From: an uncultured Ilyobacter sp.
Lineage (GTDB): Bacteria; Fusobacteriota; Fusobacteriia; Fusobacteriales; Fusobacteriaceae
NCBI RefSeq assembly: GCF_963668085.1
Contig: NZ_OY764058.1
Location: 124,001 to 188,000 of the forward strand
DNA: 64,000 nt
Direction of reading: 5' to 3'
The notes under the pieces: model-generated
The model's database searches: none
Told to the model about the DNA's origin: nothing
What the model saw: the letters and a program-made list of their open reading frames with translations, nothing else
Made by a program: the position numbers and the translations under genes
Shown: in pieces, positions 9,408 to 19,007 of the stretch
How the letters are laid out: each line of letters begins with the position of its first letter
How positions within the stretch are numbered: the stretch's first letter is position 1

Positions 9408-11216
9408 TTAAACGACCACTTCGCCTTCTGGATTTGCTTCTGTTGCTGGTTTTGTTTCTTGAACTTTCTTAGGTCCTGCGGCTTTATTTAAGGCGTAACC
9501 TACTATAAAGACTATTGCCGCTATAGCTAAGAATACTAATCTTCCGTATAGTGGATTAGGAACCAACGACAGTAAAGATATTCCACCTGCAAATGTCATT
9601 ATAAGTTTACCTAAAATACTTCTTTGATCACAGTCTATTCCTGCACATTCTATATCACAAGAGATGACTTCAGTTTCCATATTTCCAAAGAATAGGTTTA
9701 CTTCCTCTTGTCTTTTTTCTGTTTTATATCCCTTGAAGAATAATTTTGTTGTCAGGAAAAATCCACCAGTTATAAATATATGACCTGCTATACCTAAGAC
9801 CACTTTCAGATCTGAGGCTTCTCTTCCAGAAAAAGGAACTGATAAACCTAGAGTTTTTTCTACTATTTCAGGAGTAAGAACCACACCGGCAATATAGGAA
9901 ACAACTATTCCCACTGCTATTGTTGCCCATGGAGCCCAGTCTGGAGTTTTCTTTACAAAGAATCCTAATAATGAAGGAACCAACATAGGGAATGCTACTA
10001 ATGAACCGATATACATAGTTGCATTAAATAAACTTAGATTCTTTAATGATGCCAAAATTAACGCCACTGAAATTATTAAAAGTCCGAAGAACAATGTTAG
10101 CCATCTACCTACTTTTAATAACTCTTTATCACCGGCTTCAGGTTTTAAAACTGACAGGTAAAAATTCTTAACTACTATTCCTGCATTTCTATTTAGTGCC
10201 GAATCCATTGATGACATAGTTGCCGAGAATATAGCTGCCATCATTAAACCTACCATACCAACTGGCATCTCATTTCTTACAAATATTAGATACGCGGCAT
10301 CCTTTACTTTTCCACCTAGGTTTTCTAATCCCCATGTGCTTATATCAGGATAGTGCCCTGCAACATACCAAGCTGGGAAAAACCAAACCAATGGTCCTAT
10401 AGCCATCAATATACAAGCTAATCCTGCTGCTTTTTTTGCATTTTTAGAATCTTTGGCTGCGAAATATCTATAAGCTCCTCCAACAATACTGTTAGTTCCA
10501 AAGAACTGTTTTAGCATTATAAATATAATCCACACTACAAATAGTGAAAAGTGATTTATTCCAGTTCCCATTATTGGATTTGCTGGCATTCCATCGTGTA
10601 ATAATTGAGTAACTCCGCCGCCTTTAACTATTGCTACTACAGTAGAGATTACCGTAACCGCCATAATAGTAACCATCTGCATAAAGTCTGATGCAATGAC
10701 TGCCCATGCCCCACCTGTTAGTGACATTAGTAAAACTACTCCACCTGTTGCCATAATAGTATAAGTCATAGGAACCTTAAATACTGCTGCTACAAATATT
10801 GCCAAACCATTTAGCCATATTGCTGCACTTAATACACTTGGAATTATATTCATCCATGTAAAAACTTGCTCATTAACTTTTCCGAATCTAAGTCTTATTG
10901 CCTCCATGGGAGTAACAACTCTCAACTGTCTAAATCTTTCTGCGAAAAATAGGTAATTCATCAAATAACCTACTGCATTGGCAAAGAATAAAATTGTTAT
11001 TGTCCATCCATCTGTAAAAGCCTTTCCTGCTGCTCCTGTAAATGTCCAGGCACTGAACTGTGTCATAAAAGCAGTTGAACCCACCATCCACCATAACATT
11101 TTTCCACCACCAGCAAAATAATCCCCTGTGGAATTTGAGGCAAACTTTCTAAAGAAATATCCTATTGAAATAAGGAAACCAAAATAAACTACTACTACAC
11201 TGATATCTACCGACAT
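9408..11216 (-). CDS. Sodium:solute symporter (SSS family)
   Basis: 602 residues from the ATG at 11216, which follows AGGAGGT; upstream codons in frame lack a binding site. It has about 13-14 transmembrane helices, and SSS signatures include GDYFAGGGKMLWWMVG, FSAWTFTGAAGKAF and ATMSSMDSALNRNAGIVVKNF. The C-terminal extension with two extra helices and a charged end (GPKKVQETKP) is seen in sugar-type SSS carriers. SSS proteins import sugars or sugar acids with Na+. Its place ahead of two oligouronide lyases suggests import of unsaturated oligo- or monouronides, comparable to Toa transporters of alginate-degrading Vibrio. Confidence 0.9.
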   Translation of the reverse strand: MSVDISVVVVYFGFLISIGYFFRKFASNSTGDYFAGGGKMLWWMVGSTAFMTQFSAWTFTGAAGKAFTDGWTITILFFANAVGYLMNYLFFAERFRQLRVVTPMEAIRLRFGKVNEQVFTWMNIIPSVLSAAIWLNGLAIFVAAVFKVPMTYTIMATGGVVLLMSLTGGAWAVIASDFMQMVTIMAVTVISTVVAIVKGGGVTQLLHDGMPANPIMGTGINHFSLFVVWIIFIMLKQFFGTNSIVGGAYRYFAAKDSKNAKKAAGLACILMAIGPLVWFFPAWYVAGHYPDISTWGLENLGGKVKDAAYLIFVRNEMPVGMVGLMMAAIFSATMSSMDSALNRNAGIVVKNFYLSVLKPEAGDKELLKVGRWLTLFFGLLIISVALILASLKNLSLFNATMYIGSLVAFPMLVPSLLGFFVKKTPDWAPWATIAVGIVVSYIAGVVLTPEIVEKTLGLSVPFSGREASDLKVVLGIAGHIFITGGFFLTTKLFFKGYKTEKRQEEVNLFFGNMETEVISCDIECAGIDCDQRSILGKLIMTFAGGISLLSLVPNPLYGRLVFLAIAAIVFIVGYALNKAAGPKKVQETKPATEANPEGEVVV

Positions 11217-11344
11217 TTTCACTACCTCCTGATTTTCATCATATAATGTGAGACCACCTGTTAAAAATAACCAATGTGATTTATTTCTATACAATAAGCT
11301 TACTCTCAATACAGGGAAATATAAATATCTCATTTTTAACCAAT

Positions 11345-11377
11345 AAAAAAAGGATATAGAATTTTACTTCTATACCC
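11345..11377 (-). terminator. Terminator after the AraC-type regulator
   Basis: On the minus strand a 10-bp stem (11377-11368 with 11361-11352, one wobble) is followed by seven T. It separates the regulator from the symporter-lyase operon, which must therefore have its own promoter in 11217-11345. Confidence 0.8.
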
Positions 11378-11385
11378 TTGAGAGC

Positions 11386-11409
11386 CTATTTTTATTAACT
11401 TAAAAATAG
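11386..11409. repeat. Perfect 9-bp inverted repeat
   Basis: CTATTTTTA and TAAAAATAG are separated by 6 bp in the gap between the AraC-type gene and the symporter operon. It has no G/C-rich core or T run and could be a regulator binding site or a weak second hairpin. Confidence 0.4.
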
Positions 11410-11459
11410 ATATATCAAAATTAAGATTAAAAAAACGCTATCCTTTTTATACAGTATAT

Positions 11460-13505
11460 TTAATTTTTATTTACAAAAAATTTACCTGGAGGCAGTCCTT
11501 TTTCCCTTTTAAAATTATTAATAAAGGTCATAGTGTTGGTATATCCTACCAAAGAACTCAAATCTTTTATTTTTAATGTGTTGTCAGCATTGTATAACTC
11601 TATGGATTTATCTATTCGATATTTCCTCAAAGATTTATTGAAAGTTTCATTTTTAATCTTTTTATACAAGTTGCTGGCATATTGGAGAGTTACCCCCATA
11701 TATTCTGCAAAATCTAGCAGGGATATATCCTTTGCGTAGTTTAATCTTATAAATTCGTCTATTTTATCCTTGATAACTTTATTAGTATTATCCTTTGGTT
11801 TTGGTAAAGTTTCTAGCAAAGAATGGATAGATTTATCCACATTAGTTCTCAATATATCCACCGATTCAGACTCGATTATGGCACTGAATAAATCTTCACT
11901 TATTCGTTTTTCTGAAGGAATACTTTCCTGTATTCTCCTGATTGTATTGCTTATCAATATTTTTAGTTTTTCAAATCTAACACTGGAGATTTTTCTTTGC
12001 TCAAAATTCTCATAAAAAATATCCTCGTATATTTTATTTACATCATCTATTCTCTTATCAATTATATTGTTTATGAGTCTTTGCTCCACCCCTATAGGAT
12101 AATAATGATCTTTTGAATTTTCATTGATGTCCTCTTCAGATATGATTTTTTTCTCTCTCAACTGAAATTTATAGTCCAAAAATTTCATGAAGCTGTTATA
12201 TTGATTATATAGTTCTTCTATTTTATATTCTTTTTTACTGAAAAAACCGTTTATCTCCATATCATATTTACTTTCCATATCATCTAGTAAAGCTCTTATC
12301 TTCTCTCTGTTTATTTTATCGCTTGGGACGAGTAAAGCTATAAGATCCTTATCGATTAATAAAAATAATCCGTTTTTCTCTTTTGTAAATTTTTCTATTT
12401 CCTGTTTGAAGGATATGGCTTCTTCATCAGAATAGTCCTTGATTTCTGTGTGCCCTAAGAAAAATTTATAGGTTTCAGTATTACTTTTTACTGAATCATC
12501 TAAATCTTTAAATTTTATTATCCCCTTTAAAAAATCAACAAGTCCTTTATTTCTAATGTATCTGACAGTTTTTTTATTGATCTCCCTCAGTAGCTCATTT
12601 TCAGTTTTCAATTTGGTATAGACTCTGCTCATAGAGCTTAAAATATCGTCTTCTTTATTTTTTTCATATCCAAAATTACTCATCATTTTCATGATAGGTT
12701 TATAGGCAATATTGACCAAAACTTTAGATAATATGGTTAAAAATATTAAATTTAAAGATAAGTATAAAAATATATCTTTTAAAAGCCCAGTTGCCTTATT
12801 TTGTTTTGGAGTCTCTGCATCTTTGTAATAAATTTGTATATTGTCTTCTGATTCTTTATTTGATTTGGCTAATTTTAGAATTTCATTGCTGTCAGTTTTT
12901 TCATCTGTATTTATCAAATTGCCGTCATATATAAAATACCATTTTCCAAATCTCTTATCTTCTGCATTTAGTTCAAAAAAATCATCATTTATAGTTAAAA
13001 CATAGTAAATATTTTTTCTCAAACTGGGTTTTACGAAAAAATATTTCCCCTTGGATTTATATCCTTTTACCTGATAAATATTCTCAGGTAAATTATTTTC
13101 TTCTATAAAATCCTCTAATTCGAAGGTGTCGTAGGGTCCGATTACATTTTTATTTTTTTTATCTAGTATGGCCAAATTACTGTTATTTTTGCTGAATATG
13201 AAATAGTCTGATTTTAATTTCTGCTGTATGGTAAACATTGCTAGAGGGTCAACCTCTTCTTTATAGGAAATTTCAGCTATAGCCCGTTCCTTATCATATT
13301 TTTGTGGGACGTAGGTCAAAAATGAAATCACCCTAGATATTTCATTAAAAGACTTGGTTTTGAATTTATCTGCCTCTTCTAAATAGGCTGACTTATCTTT
13401 TCTCCACTGTGCCTCTAGGCTATAGATTATATAAATAGAGCTAGTTATGAATAAAATCAAAAGTATTGTTTTTTCTATTTTTTTCTCTCTTTTTTTTTCT
13501 CTCAC
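11460..13505 (-). CDS. Membrane-spanning AraC family sensor-regulator
   Basis: 681 residues. One transmembrane helix near residues 11-30 (TILLILFITSSIYIIYSL) is followed by an extracytoplasmic region of about 210 residues, a second helix near 245-268 (IFLYLSLNLIFLTILSKVLV), a charged cytoplasmic linker with GGDEF-degenerate look, and a C-terminal AraC double helix-turn-helix (SLLDFAEYMGVTLQYASNLY..., LSSLVGYTNTMTFINNFKREKG). This layout matches one-component regulators such as B. subtilis YtdP, which sense an external ligand. It heads the minus-strand uronate locus and probably activates the symporter-lyase operon. Confidence 0.88.
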   Translation of the reverse strand: MREKKREKKIEKTILLILFITSSIYIIYSLEAQWRKDKSAYLEEADKFKTKSFNEISRVISFLTYVPQKYDKERAIAEISYKEEVDPLAMFTIQQKLKSDYFIFSKNNSNLAILDKKNKNVIGPYDTFELEDFIEENNLPENIYQVKGYKSKGKYFFVKPSLRKNIYYVLTINDDFFELNAEDKRFGKWYFIYDGNLINTDEKTDSNEILKLAKSNKESEDNIQIYYKDAETPKQNKATGLLKDIFLYLSLNLIFLTILSKVLVNIAYKPIMKMMSNFGYEKNKEDDILSSMSRVYTKLKTENELLREINKKTVRYIRNKGLVDFLKGIIKFKDLDDSVKSNTETYKFFLGHTEIKDYSDEEAISFKQEIEKFTKEKNGLFLLIDKDLIALLVPSDKINREKIRALLDDMESKYDMEINGFFSKKEYKIEELYNQYNSFMKFLDYKFQLREKKIISEEDINENSKDHYYPIGVEQRLINNIIDKRIDDVNKIYEDIFYENFEQRKISSVRFEKLKILISNTIRRIQESIPSEKRISEDLFSAIIESESVDILRTNVDKSIHSLLETLPKPKDNTNKVIKDKIDEFIRLNYAKDISLLDFAEYMGVTLQYASNLYKKIKNETFNKSLRKYRIDKSIELYNADNTLKIKDLSSLVGYTNTMTFINNFKREKGLPPGKFFVNKN

Positions 13506-13908
13506 TTTTTACTCCTTTTCAAAACAATAGTCATCTCCTTAATATTATATCTTTTATCTCTATTTTTATACCAGATTATTTTTTTAATCCTAGGTTTTTA
13601 AACTAAATATTCAAGGGGGATAGTTATAAATTCTTTATAAATTAGACTGTAAAAGACTATTATTCACGAAATTGTAGGATTGCTTATCTACATAAAATTA
13701 GATTTTTAATATGTGACCTTTTGATCTTTTAATTTGATATTTGAAATTAAATTTGATTTTTTTTAAAAATGATAGTATAAATATCCTTATCTGTATTAAC
13801 ATTCTCCTGACCATTTTTTAATCTCTTGTGTTAAAATAATCAGGTGGAATTTTTTGAAGAATTTTTAAATTTATTTATGAGTTAATAAAATGGAGAAAGG
13901 AGGGCATC
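13506..13908. other. Divergent intergenic region without a gene
   Basis: 403 bp of very AT-rich sequence between the minus-strand AraC-type gene and the plus-strand GntR gene. It must hold the two divergent promoters. I see no convincing hairpin, RNA or small coding sequence. An AAGGAGGGC binding site for the GntR gene lies at its right end. Confidence 0.6.
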
Positions 13909-14574
13909 ATGGTGAAGAAAAAACCTTCGGTACTGGCACTTGAATATATAGAGAGAAAAATTCTTACAAGGGAGTGGAATCCCGGAGATAAAATTAGTTC
14001 TGAAAAGGTCTTGGAAAAAGAGATAGGAGTGAGCCGTTCATCTATCAGGTCAGCGGTGGAAAAACTAGTAGGTCTTAATATGTTGGAGAAAAAGCCTGGC
14101 GACGGAACTTATGTAAATAAAATTGACAGTGAGAGTTTGCTCAATACATTTTTGCCGCTTATTGCTTTTAGTGAGACCTCATACTATGAGATACTCCAGT
14201 GTAGAATGCAGCTAGATATTTTGGCCATAGAACTCTTTATTGATAATATGCTTTCTAAGGATTTAGAGGAGTTAAAAAATCTTCACATGAAAATGATAGA
14301 TTCGGTGAATGATAGAGAGAAGTTTATCGAGTTTGATATGGAGTTTCACAAAACCATTGCCAGAGGAAGTGGGAATAAAACCCTCTATCTCATGAGCAAT
14401 ATACTGTACTCGATTTTAAAAGAATTTTCAAGGGAACAGTATTCTGAAATACCTCTAGAAGAAAAATGTGCTCACCATGAAAAACTTTTTAAAGCAATTG
14501 AAACTAAAAATAAAAAACTTGCTGTATCTTATGAAGAGTCAAGTTTTTTAGAAAGTATGGCAGTTTTAAAGTGA
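13909..14574 (+). CDS. GntR family regulator, FCD subfamily
   Basis: 221 residues. The winged helix (LALEYIERKILTREWNPGDK, EKEIGVSRSSIRSAVEKLVG, GDGTYVNKI) occupies residues 5-75. The all-helical FCD domain follows, with FDMEFHKTIARGSGN and CAHHEKLFKAIE supplying two of the usual metal-binding His positions. The C-terminal His expected near the end is not obvious (SYEESSFLES). FCD regulators usually respond to organic acids. It has its own terminator and lies just upstream of the UspA-like gene and TTT transporter, whose promoter shares a motif with that of the iron alcohol dehydrogenase, so it is the likely regulator of both. Confidence 0.92.
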   Translation: MVKKKPSVLALEYIERKILTREWNPGDKISSEKVLEKEIGVSRSSIRSAVEKLVGLNMLEKKPGDGTYVNKIDSESLLNTFLPLIAFSETSYYEILQCRMQLDILAIELFIDNMLSKDLEELKNLHMKMIDSVNDREKFIEFDMEFHKTIARGSGNKTLYLMSNILYSILKEFSREQYSEIPLEEKCAHHEKLFKAIETKNKKLAVSYEESSFLESMAVLK

Positions 14575-14600
14575 TAAAATCTAGAATAAAATATCTTTTA

Positions 14601-14650
14601 ACCAAAGTCCCTGTAAAGAAGATCTCCTTTACAGGGACTTTGGTTTTTTT
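14601..14650 (+). terminator. Strong terminator after the GntR gene
   Basis: An 18-bp perfect stem (14601-14618 with 14627-14644), an 8-nt loop and a run of T to 14650. It isolates the regulator from the UspA-like gene. Confidence 0.93.
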
Positions 14651-14807
14651 GATCTGAAATTTTTGTATAAAAAAGTAATATCCTAAATAAAACAGAAGGT
14701 GTTTTATCAAAAAAAACGAATATTAGAGTGTAAATACTGTGAATAAAGTTCTTATTATTTTTTCTTGTAATTTAATTGCTTTTGTAAAAAAAGGATGGGT
14801 GATTAAG

Positions 14808-15596
14808 TTGTTCAATAGGATGTTGGTCAGATTTAAAAATGAGGAGGAAGTGGAATATTTAACGAGATATGCCAAGCTTATACAGGAAAAATACAGTGGT
14901 ATAGAGGTTGTGGGATTATTTGTAAAGCCTATAGAGGGGGTGATGAAATATGATCATTTAAAAGGATATGATCCAACTTCTACCGATTGGGAGTATATTG
15001 AAAAGACAATTGACTTTGAAAAAAGTTCAGAAGAAAAAAAAGTGAAAAAAATTAAAGAAAAATTTTTATCTCTTATGGGCGGCAGCGAATTTTACGTTCG
15101 GTCAGGAGAGCTTTCTGAAGTATTGTTAGAAGAATTGAAGTTATTTGATATCCTCATAATATCGAAACCTAAAAATATAGGACGTGAATTAAAGGCCCTT
15201 TTTAAAAATCACTACAGGCCAGTGATATTTGTGCCGAAGTTAGAAAGTTATTCGTTTGAAAAAATATTATTGGCCAACGACCACCGTTTTGAGGCGTATA
15301 AATCCCTCTTTAGTTTTATGGGGATATTTGAAGATGTCAAAGTCATTGATTCTATTTCAGTTAATGTCAGGGAAGAAGACAAAAAGGATGTCAGTGTCTA
15401 TTTTGATAAAGCAGGAAAAAAGATAGAATGTTTTTATGAAGATGGAAATATAACTAATGTTATTTTAGAATATTCCAAAAAGTGCGATCTGTTGTTGATG
15501 GGAGACTTGAAACAATCATTTATTTTTGAAAAAGTCACAGGGAAGCCAGGTAGCAAAATAATTCAAGAGGTAGATAAGCCCATCTTTATGGGTTAG
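14808..15596 (+). CDS. UspA-like universal stress family protein
   Basis: About 262 residues if read from TTG at 14808, preferred because GGTGAT lies four bases upstream and the protein then begins MFNRMLVRFKNEEE, as UspA proteins do; GTG at 14799 and 14739 are alternatives. The protein seems to hold two degenerate alpha/beta UspA units: the first has FDILIISKPKNIGRELKALF and RPVIFVPK, the second CDLLLMGDLKQSFIFEKVTG and KPIFMG, the usual end of a UspA fold. It precedes the TTT transporter operon, and Usp genes often accompany TRAP/TTT transporters, so a regulatory or ligand-sensing role is inferred. Confidence 0.68.
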   Translation: MFNRMLVRFKNEEEVEYLTRYAKLIQEKYSGIEVVGLFVKPIEGVMKYDHLKGYDPTSTDWEYIEKTIDFEKSSEEKKVKKIKEKFLSLMGGSEFYVRSGELSEVLLEELKLFDILIISKPKNIGRELKALFKNHYRPVIFVPKLESYSFEKILLANDHRFEAYKSLFSFMGIFEDVKVIDSISVNVREEDKKDVSVYFDKAGKKIECFYEDGNITNVILEYSKKCDLLLMGDLKQSFIFEKVTGKPGSKIIQEVDKPIFMG

Positions 15597-15659
15597 TCTC
15601 AGAAGGTCTGCCGGCTTAGACGCGGGGTTTAAAGTATCATCTTTTAATAAAAAACCTAC

Positions 15660-15762
15660 TAAAGGTAACACCTTTTAGGGCGATTTTGTGTTTTTTTAAA
15701 ACTTTTTGTTGACTTTTAAACAGTTTGAGGTTAACATTGTAATTGAAAGGTATGATGTTTAA
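15660..15762 (+). promoter_or_regulatory. Promoter/operator module of the TTT operon (copy 1)
   Basis: The -35 box TTGACT (15709-15714) and -10 box TAACAT (15732-15737) are separated by exactly 17 bp. Eight bases later, at the expected start of transcription, lies AAAGGTATGATGTTTAA (15746-15762). The same arrangement, with homologous flanking sequence, recurs at 19550-19640 before the iron alcohol dehydrogenase. A weak hairpin followed by T runs (15653-15698) may also end upstream transcription. Confidence 0.7.
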
Positions 15763-15786
15763 TCAAAAACTTAAGGAGGAATTAAA

Positions 15787-16743
15787 ATGAAAAAATTGTC
15801 ATCAGTACTTGTGTTAGTTGTTTTATTAATTCAATCTATTGCTTTTGTAGGTTGTGGTAAGAAGGAAGCTGCCGCAGGATTCCCTGAGAGAAATATCGAT
15901 ATGATAGTACCATTCGGTGCTGGTGGAGGAACAGATACTGTTGGAAGAACACTTGCTAACTCTATGGAAAAGTATATTGGTAAACCAGTTGTTGTTACCA
16001 ATAGAACTGGTGGATCTGGTGCAGTGGGTATGACAACAGGAGCAAAAGCAGAAGCTGACGGATATACTCTTACAGTTGTTACAAGAGAGATAGTGTCTCT
16101 ACCACTTATGGGTCTTGCTCAAATCAAATCAGATGATTTTGACTTATTAGCACTTATAAACCTTGAACCTGCAATTATACTTGTTAAAGAAGATTCTAAA
16201 TATAAAACAGCAAAAGATCTTTTCGAAGATGCTAGGAATAACCCAGGAAAAGTTAAAATGGCAAGTACAGCTAAACCAAATTTCTATGTATTAGGAATTG
16301 AAATTGATCAAGATATTAAATTCAATCACGTTCCATTTAACGGAGCAGCTGAAGCGATTCCTGCAGTTCTAGGTGGGCATACTGACTTCACTATAGTAAC
16401 TCCAGGTGAGGCAATTTCACAAATTCAATCAGGTCAGTTGAGACCAATTGGATTAATGGACTCAGAAAGACACCCTGAATTAAAAGATGTTCCAACTTTA
16501 AAAGAGCAAGGTTTTGACATTACTTCAGGAACATGGAGAGGAATCGGTGTACCTAAAGGAACTCCAGAGGAAGTTAAAGCAAAATTATCAGAAGCAATTG
16601 ATCAAGCAGTTAATGATCCTCAATTCAAAAGTATAATGGCAAAATCAAATACTTCAATAAGATACATGAATGCAGAAGAATTTACTAACTTTGTTCAAAA
16701 TGATGAGAAAACTATCAAGAAAATTGTAGATGCTTTAAATTAA
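15787..16743 (+). CDS. TTT transporter substrate-binding lipoprotein (TctC-like)
   Basis: 318 residues with a lipoprotein signal (MKKLSSVLVLVV..., lipobox FVGC, Cys23). The family hallmark appears at the start of the mature protein (FPERNIDMIVPFGAGGGTDT, then TNRTGGSGAVG), followed by KMASTAKPN and NHVPFNGAAEAIPAVLGGHTDF. TctC/Bug proteins bind carboxylates and deliver them to TctA/TctB. AAGGAGGA precedes the ATG. The start lies 25 bp after the shared operator motif. The ligand is not evident: the family includes citrate, tartrate, aromatic acid and other carboxylate binders. Confidence 0.95.
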   Translation: MKKLSSVLVLVVLLIQSIAFVGCGKKEAAAGFPERNIDMIVPFGAGGGTDTVGRTLANSMEKYIGKPVVVTNRTGGSGAVGMTTGAKAEADGYTLTVVTREIVSLPLMGLAQIKSDDFDLLALINLEPAIILVKEDSKYKTAKDLFEDARNNPGKVKMASTAKPNFYVLGIEIDQDIKFNHVPFNGAAEAIPAVLGGHTDFTIVTPGEAISQIQSGQLRPIGLMDSERHPELKDVPTLKEQGFDITSGTWRGIGVPKGTPEEVKAKLSEAIDQAVNDPQFKSIMAKSNTSIRYMNAEEFTNFVQNDEKTIKKIVDALN

Positions 16744-16769
16744 GAAAAACTTAATAGACTGAAACAACT

Positions 16770-16883
16770 CTTCTAACTTGAAGGTTTATGAAGTTAGAAG
16801 TTTTAAAAAAGTGAAACTCTTTAGTCTGGCTTCACTCAAACTTTAAGCTAATGGCATTTGATTTATTCATCTGCTATTAGCTT
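16770..16883 (+). promoter_or_regulatory. Two hairpins between tctC and tctB
   Basis: The first hairpin is a 10-bp perfect stem (16770-16779 with 16791-16800) followed by a short T/A run. The second is a 12-bp stem with one wobble (16845-16856 with 16872-16883). Neither ends in a strong T run, so they probably stabilise or attenuate the transcript and keep the binding protein expressed above the membrane subunits. Confidence 0.5.
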
Positions 16884-16987
16884 AATCTATTATTTAGTTT
16901 AAGAACTATTTGAAAGACCATAATATTGAAAAAAATATTCCAAAGGGAATTTATTAAAGAGACAATAAATAAAAGAAGGAGTCAGGT

Positions 16988-17446
16988 ATGAAAAAAATAA
17001 ATATTGTAACAGGTATTATCTTTATTGTTTTTAGTATTTTTATATTTATTCAGGCCGTCAGCTTTAAACAAACTTTAATCGTTGATGCAGGTCTAGGTGC
17101 AGGTTTTTTCCCAAAATTGATTGCAGCTGCAACAATTATCTTATCAGCTTTATTAATTGTATCTACTGTGAAGGATGAGAGCCTAACATCAAAAGTCAGT
17201 GATGTTTTTAATAGTGATATTAAAAAGCCTCTTCTTGGAATGGCATTAATTCTAGCATATGGGTTTTCAATAATGATATTCGGTTACTTGGTTAGTACAA
17301 TTGTTTTCTGCTATGTATTTCTTCATATTTTCAGAGTAAAGAAATTAATAACCAAAATTGCCGTTTCAGTTATTTTTTCATTTGTAATTTATTTTATATT
17401 TGGAACTTTATTCTTGATAAGCCTTCCTACAGGACTTTTGATGTAG
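16988..17446 (+). CDS. TTT transporter small membrane subunit (TctB-like)
   Basis: 152 residues with four predicted transmembrane helices (near 5-23, 36-58, 78-100 and 115-150), the expected topology of TctB. The loop after helix 1 (DAGLGAGFFPKLIAAATI) is the recognisable family segment, usually written GxGxFPxxxA. TctB is the small, poorly conserved partner of TctA. It lies between tctC (244 bp gap with hairpins) and tctA (44 bp gap). AAGGAG precedes the ATG. Confidence 0.9.
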   Translation: MKKINIVTGIIFIVFSIFIFIQAVSFKQTLIVDAGLGAGFFPKLIAAATIILSALLIVSTVKDESLTSKVSDVFNSDIKKPLLGMALILAYGFSIMIFGYLVSTIVFCYVFLHIFRVKKLITKIAVSVIFSFVIYFIFGTLFLISLPTGLLM

Positions 17447-17490
17447 AAACTTTAACTTTAGAATAATGAATTAATAAAAGGAGAATAATT

Positions 17491-18972
17491 ATGTTTAGTT
17501 TAATTTTAGGAGGTTTTCAAACTGTATTTGAACCCAGTGTCATGTTATTTTTGATACTTGGGGTAGTTGGAGGGATTGCAATAGGATCACTTCCAGGTCT
17601 AACTGCAACAATGGGAGTCGCTATACTTCTTCCATTTACATTTGGAATGGAAGCTACACAGGGTCTAGTACTACTTTTAGGAATTTATATCGGGGCTATT
17701 TACGGTGGTTCTATCGCGGCCATACTACTAAAAACACCAGGTACGCCAGCAGCAGCAGCGACAGTATATGACGGATATTCCCTAGTTCAAAAGGGAGAGG
17801 CAACAAAAGCTCTCAGTATGTCTGCAATTGCTTCATTTGTTGGTGGACTAATAAGCACAATTATGTTGATGACTGTATCACCGTACCTTGCAAAGTTTGC
17901 CCTTAGATTTAGTGCTCCAGAATATTTTGCACTTGCGGTTTTTGGACTTACGATAATAGCGAGTGTTTCATCAAAAAATATTCTAAAGGGTATATTAGCA
18001 GGATTTTTTGGACTTATGATAGCAACATTTGGTATGGATCCAATTACAAGTTATCCGAGATTTACCTTTGGTTCTCTAGATCTACTTAATGGTTTCTCAG
18101 TAATTCCAGTTCTTATAGGTTTATTTGCAATATCAGAGGCTCTTTTCCAAATGGAAGCCTTGGGAAAATCTGAAGAAAAGTGTGAAATCGTTAAGTTTAA
18201 AAAAGAGTATGTCTCCATGAAAGAACTTATTAGGGTGGCGCCTACGATGATCAAATCTGCCATTATGGGTACATTTATCGGTTCTATACCTGGAGCGGGA
18301 GCTGATATATCAGCATTTGTTTGTTATAATGAAGCCAAAAGAACCTCTAAGCATCCTGAAAAGTTTGGTACAGGTATCCTCGAAGGAATAGCAGCTCCAG
18401 AAGCTGGAAATAACGGGGTTACAGGTGGAGCCTTGGTACCTCTGTTAACACTTGGAGTTCCTGGAGATGCTGTTGCAGCGATCTTATTGGGAGCCTTGGT
18501 TGTACAGGGGCTTGCTCCGGGACCACTATTATTCCAACAAAACCCTGATGTTGTTTACGGATTATTTAGTGCAATGTTCATGGGGAATATCTTTATGCTG
18601 ATCTTTGGACTCGTTGGAATCAAACTTTTCAGTAGAGTTTGTGAGATACCTAAAAATATAATTGTTCCATTGATTATATTCTTATCAATAATCGGTTCAT
18701 ACTCACTTAATAATAGTATGTTTGATGTATTTGTAGCTATTACATTTGGAATTTTAGGATACTTTATGATTAAAGTTGGAATTCCTCAATCACCGATTGT
18801 TTTATCTATAATCCTTGGACCAATGGCAGAGACTAACTTAAGAAAATCAATATTGATGTATGAAGGAAGTTATTCTTTTCTATACACAAGACCGATAACA
18901 GTAGTATTTATAATATTAGCAATTATTTCTATAGTTTCAGCCTATAAAAAAAGCAGAGTTAAAGTGGCTTAA
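17491..18972 (+). CDS. TTT transporter large membrane subunit (TctA-like)
   Basis: 493 residues with about 12 transmembrane helices. Signature sequences are GSLPGLTATMGVAILLPFTF near residue 32, KTPGTPAAAATVYDGY near 88, GSIPGAGADISAFVCYNEAK near 265, and ILGPMAETNLRKS near the C-terminus. TctA is the channel-forming subunit that moves the carboxylate with Na+ or H+. Length fits the family (about 500). AAAGGAG precedes the ATG. Confidence 0.96.
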   Translation: MFSLILGGFQTVFEPSVMLFLILGVVGGIAIGSLPGLTATMGVAILLPFTFGMEATQGLVLLLGIYIGAIYGGSIAAILLKTPGTPAAAATVYDGYSLVQKGEATKALSMSAIASFVGGLISTIMLMTVSPYLAKFALRFSAPEYFALAVFGLTIIASVSSKNILKGILAGFFGLMIATFGMDPITSYPRFTFGSLDLLNGFSVIPVLIGLFAISEALFQMEALGKSEEKCEIVKFKKEYVSMKELIRVAPTMIKSAIMGTFIGSIPGAGADISAFVCYNEAKRTSKHPEKFGTGILEGIAAPEAGNNGVTGGALVPLLTLGVPGDAVAAILLGALVVQGLAPGPLLFQQNPDVVYGLFSAMFMGNIFMLIFGLVGIKLFSRVCEIPKNIIVPLIIFLSIIGSYSLNNSMFDVFVAITFGILGYFMIKVGIPQSPIVLSIILGPMAETNLRKSILMYEGSYSFLYTRPITVVFIILAIISIVSAYKKSRVKVA

Positions 18973-19007
18973 GGTTTTTTAATTTTTAAAATTTTTAGGA
19001 GGATAAT

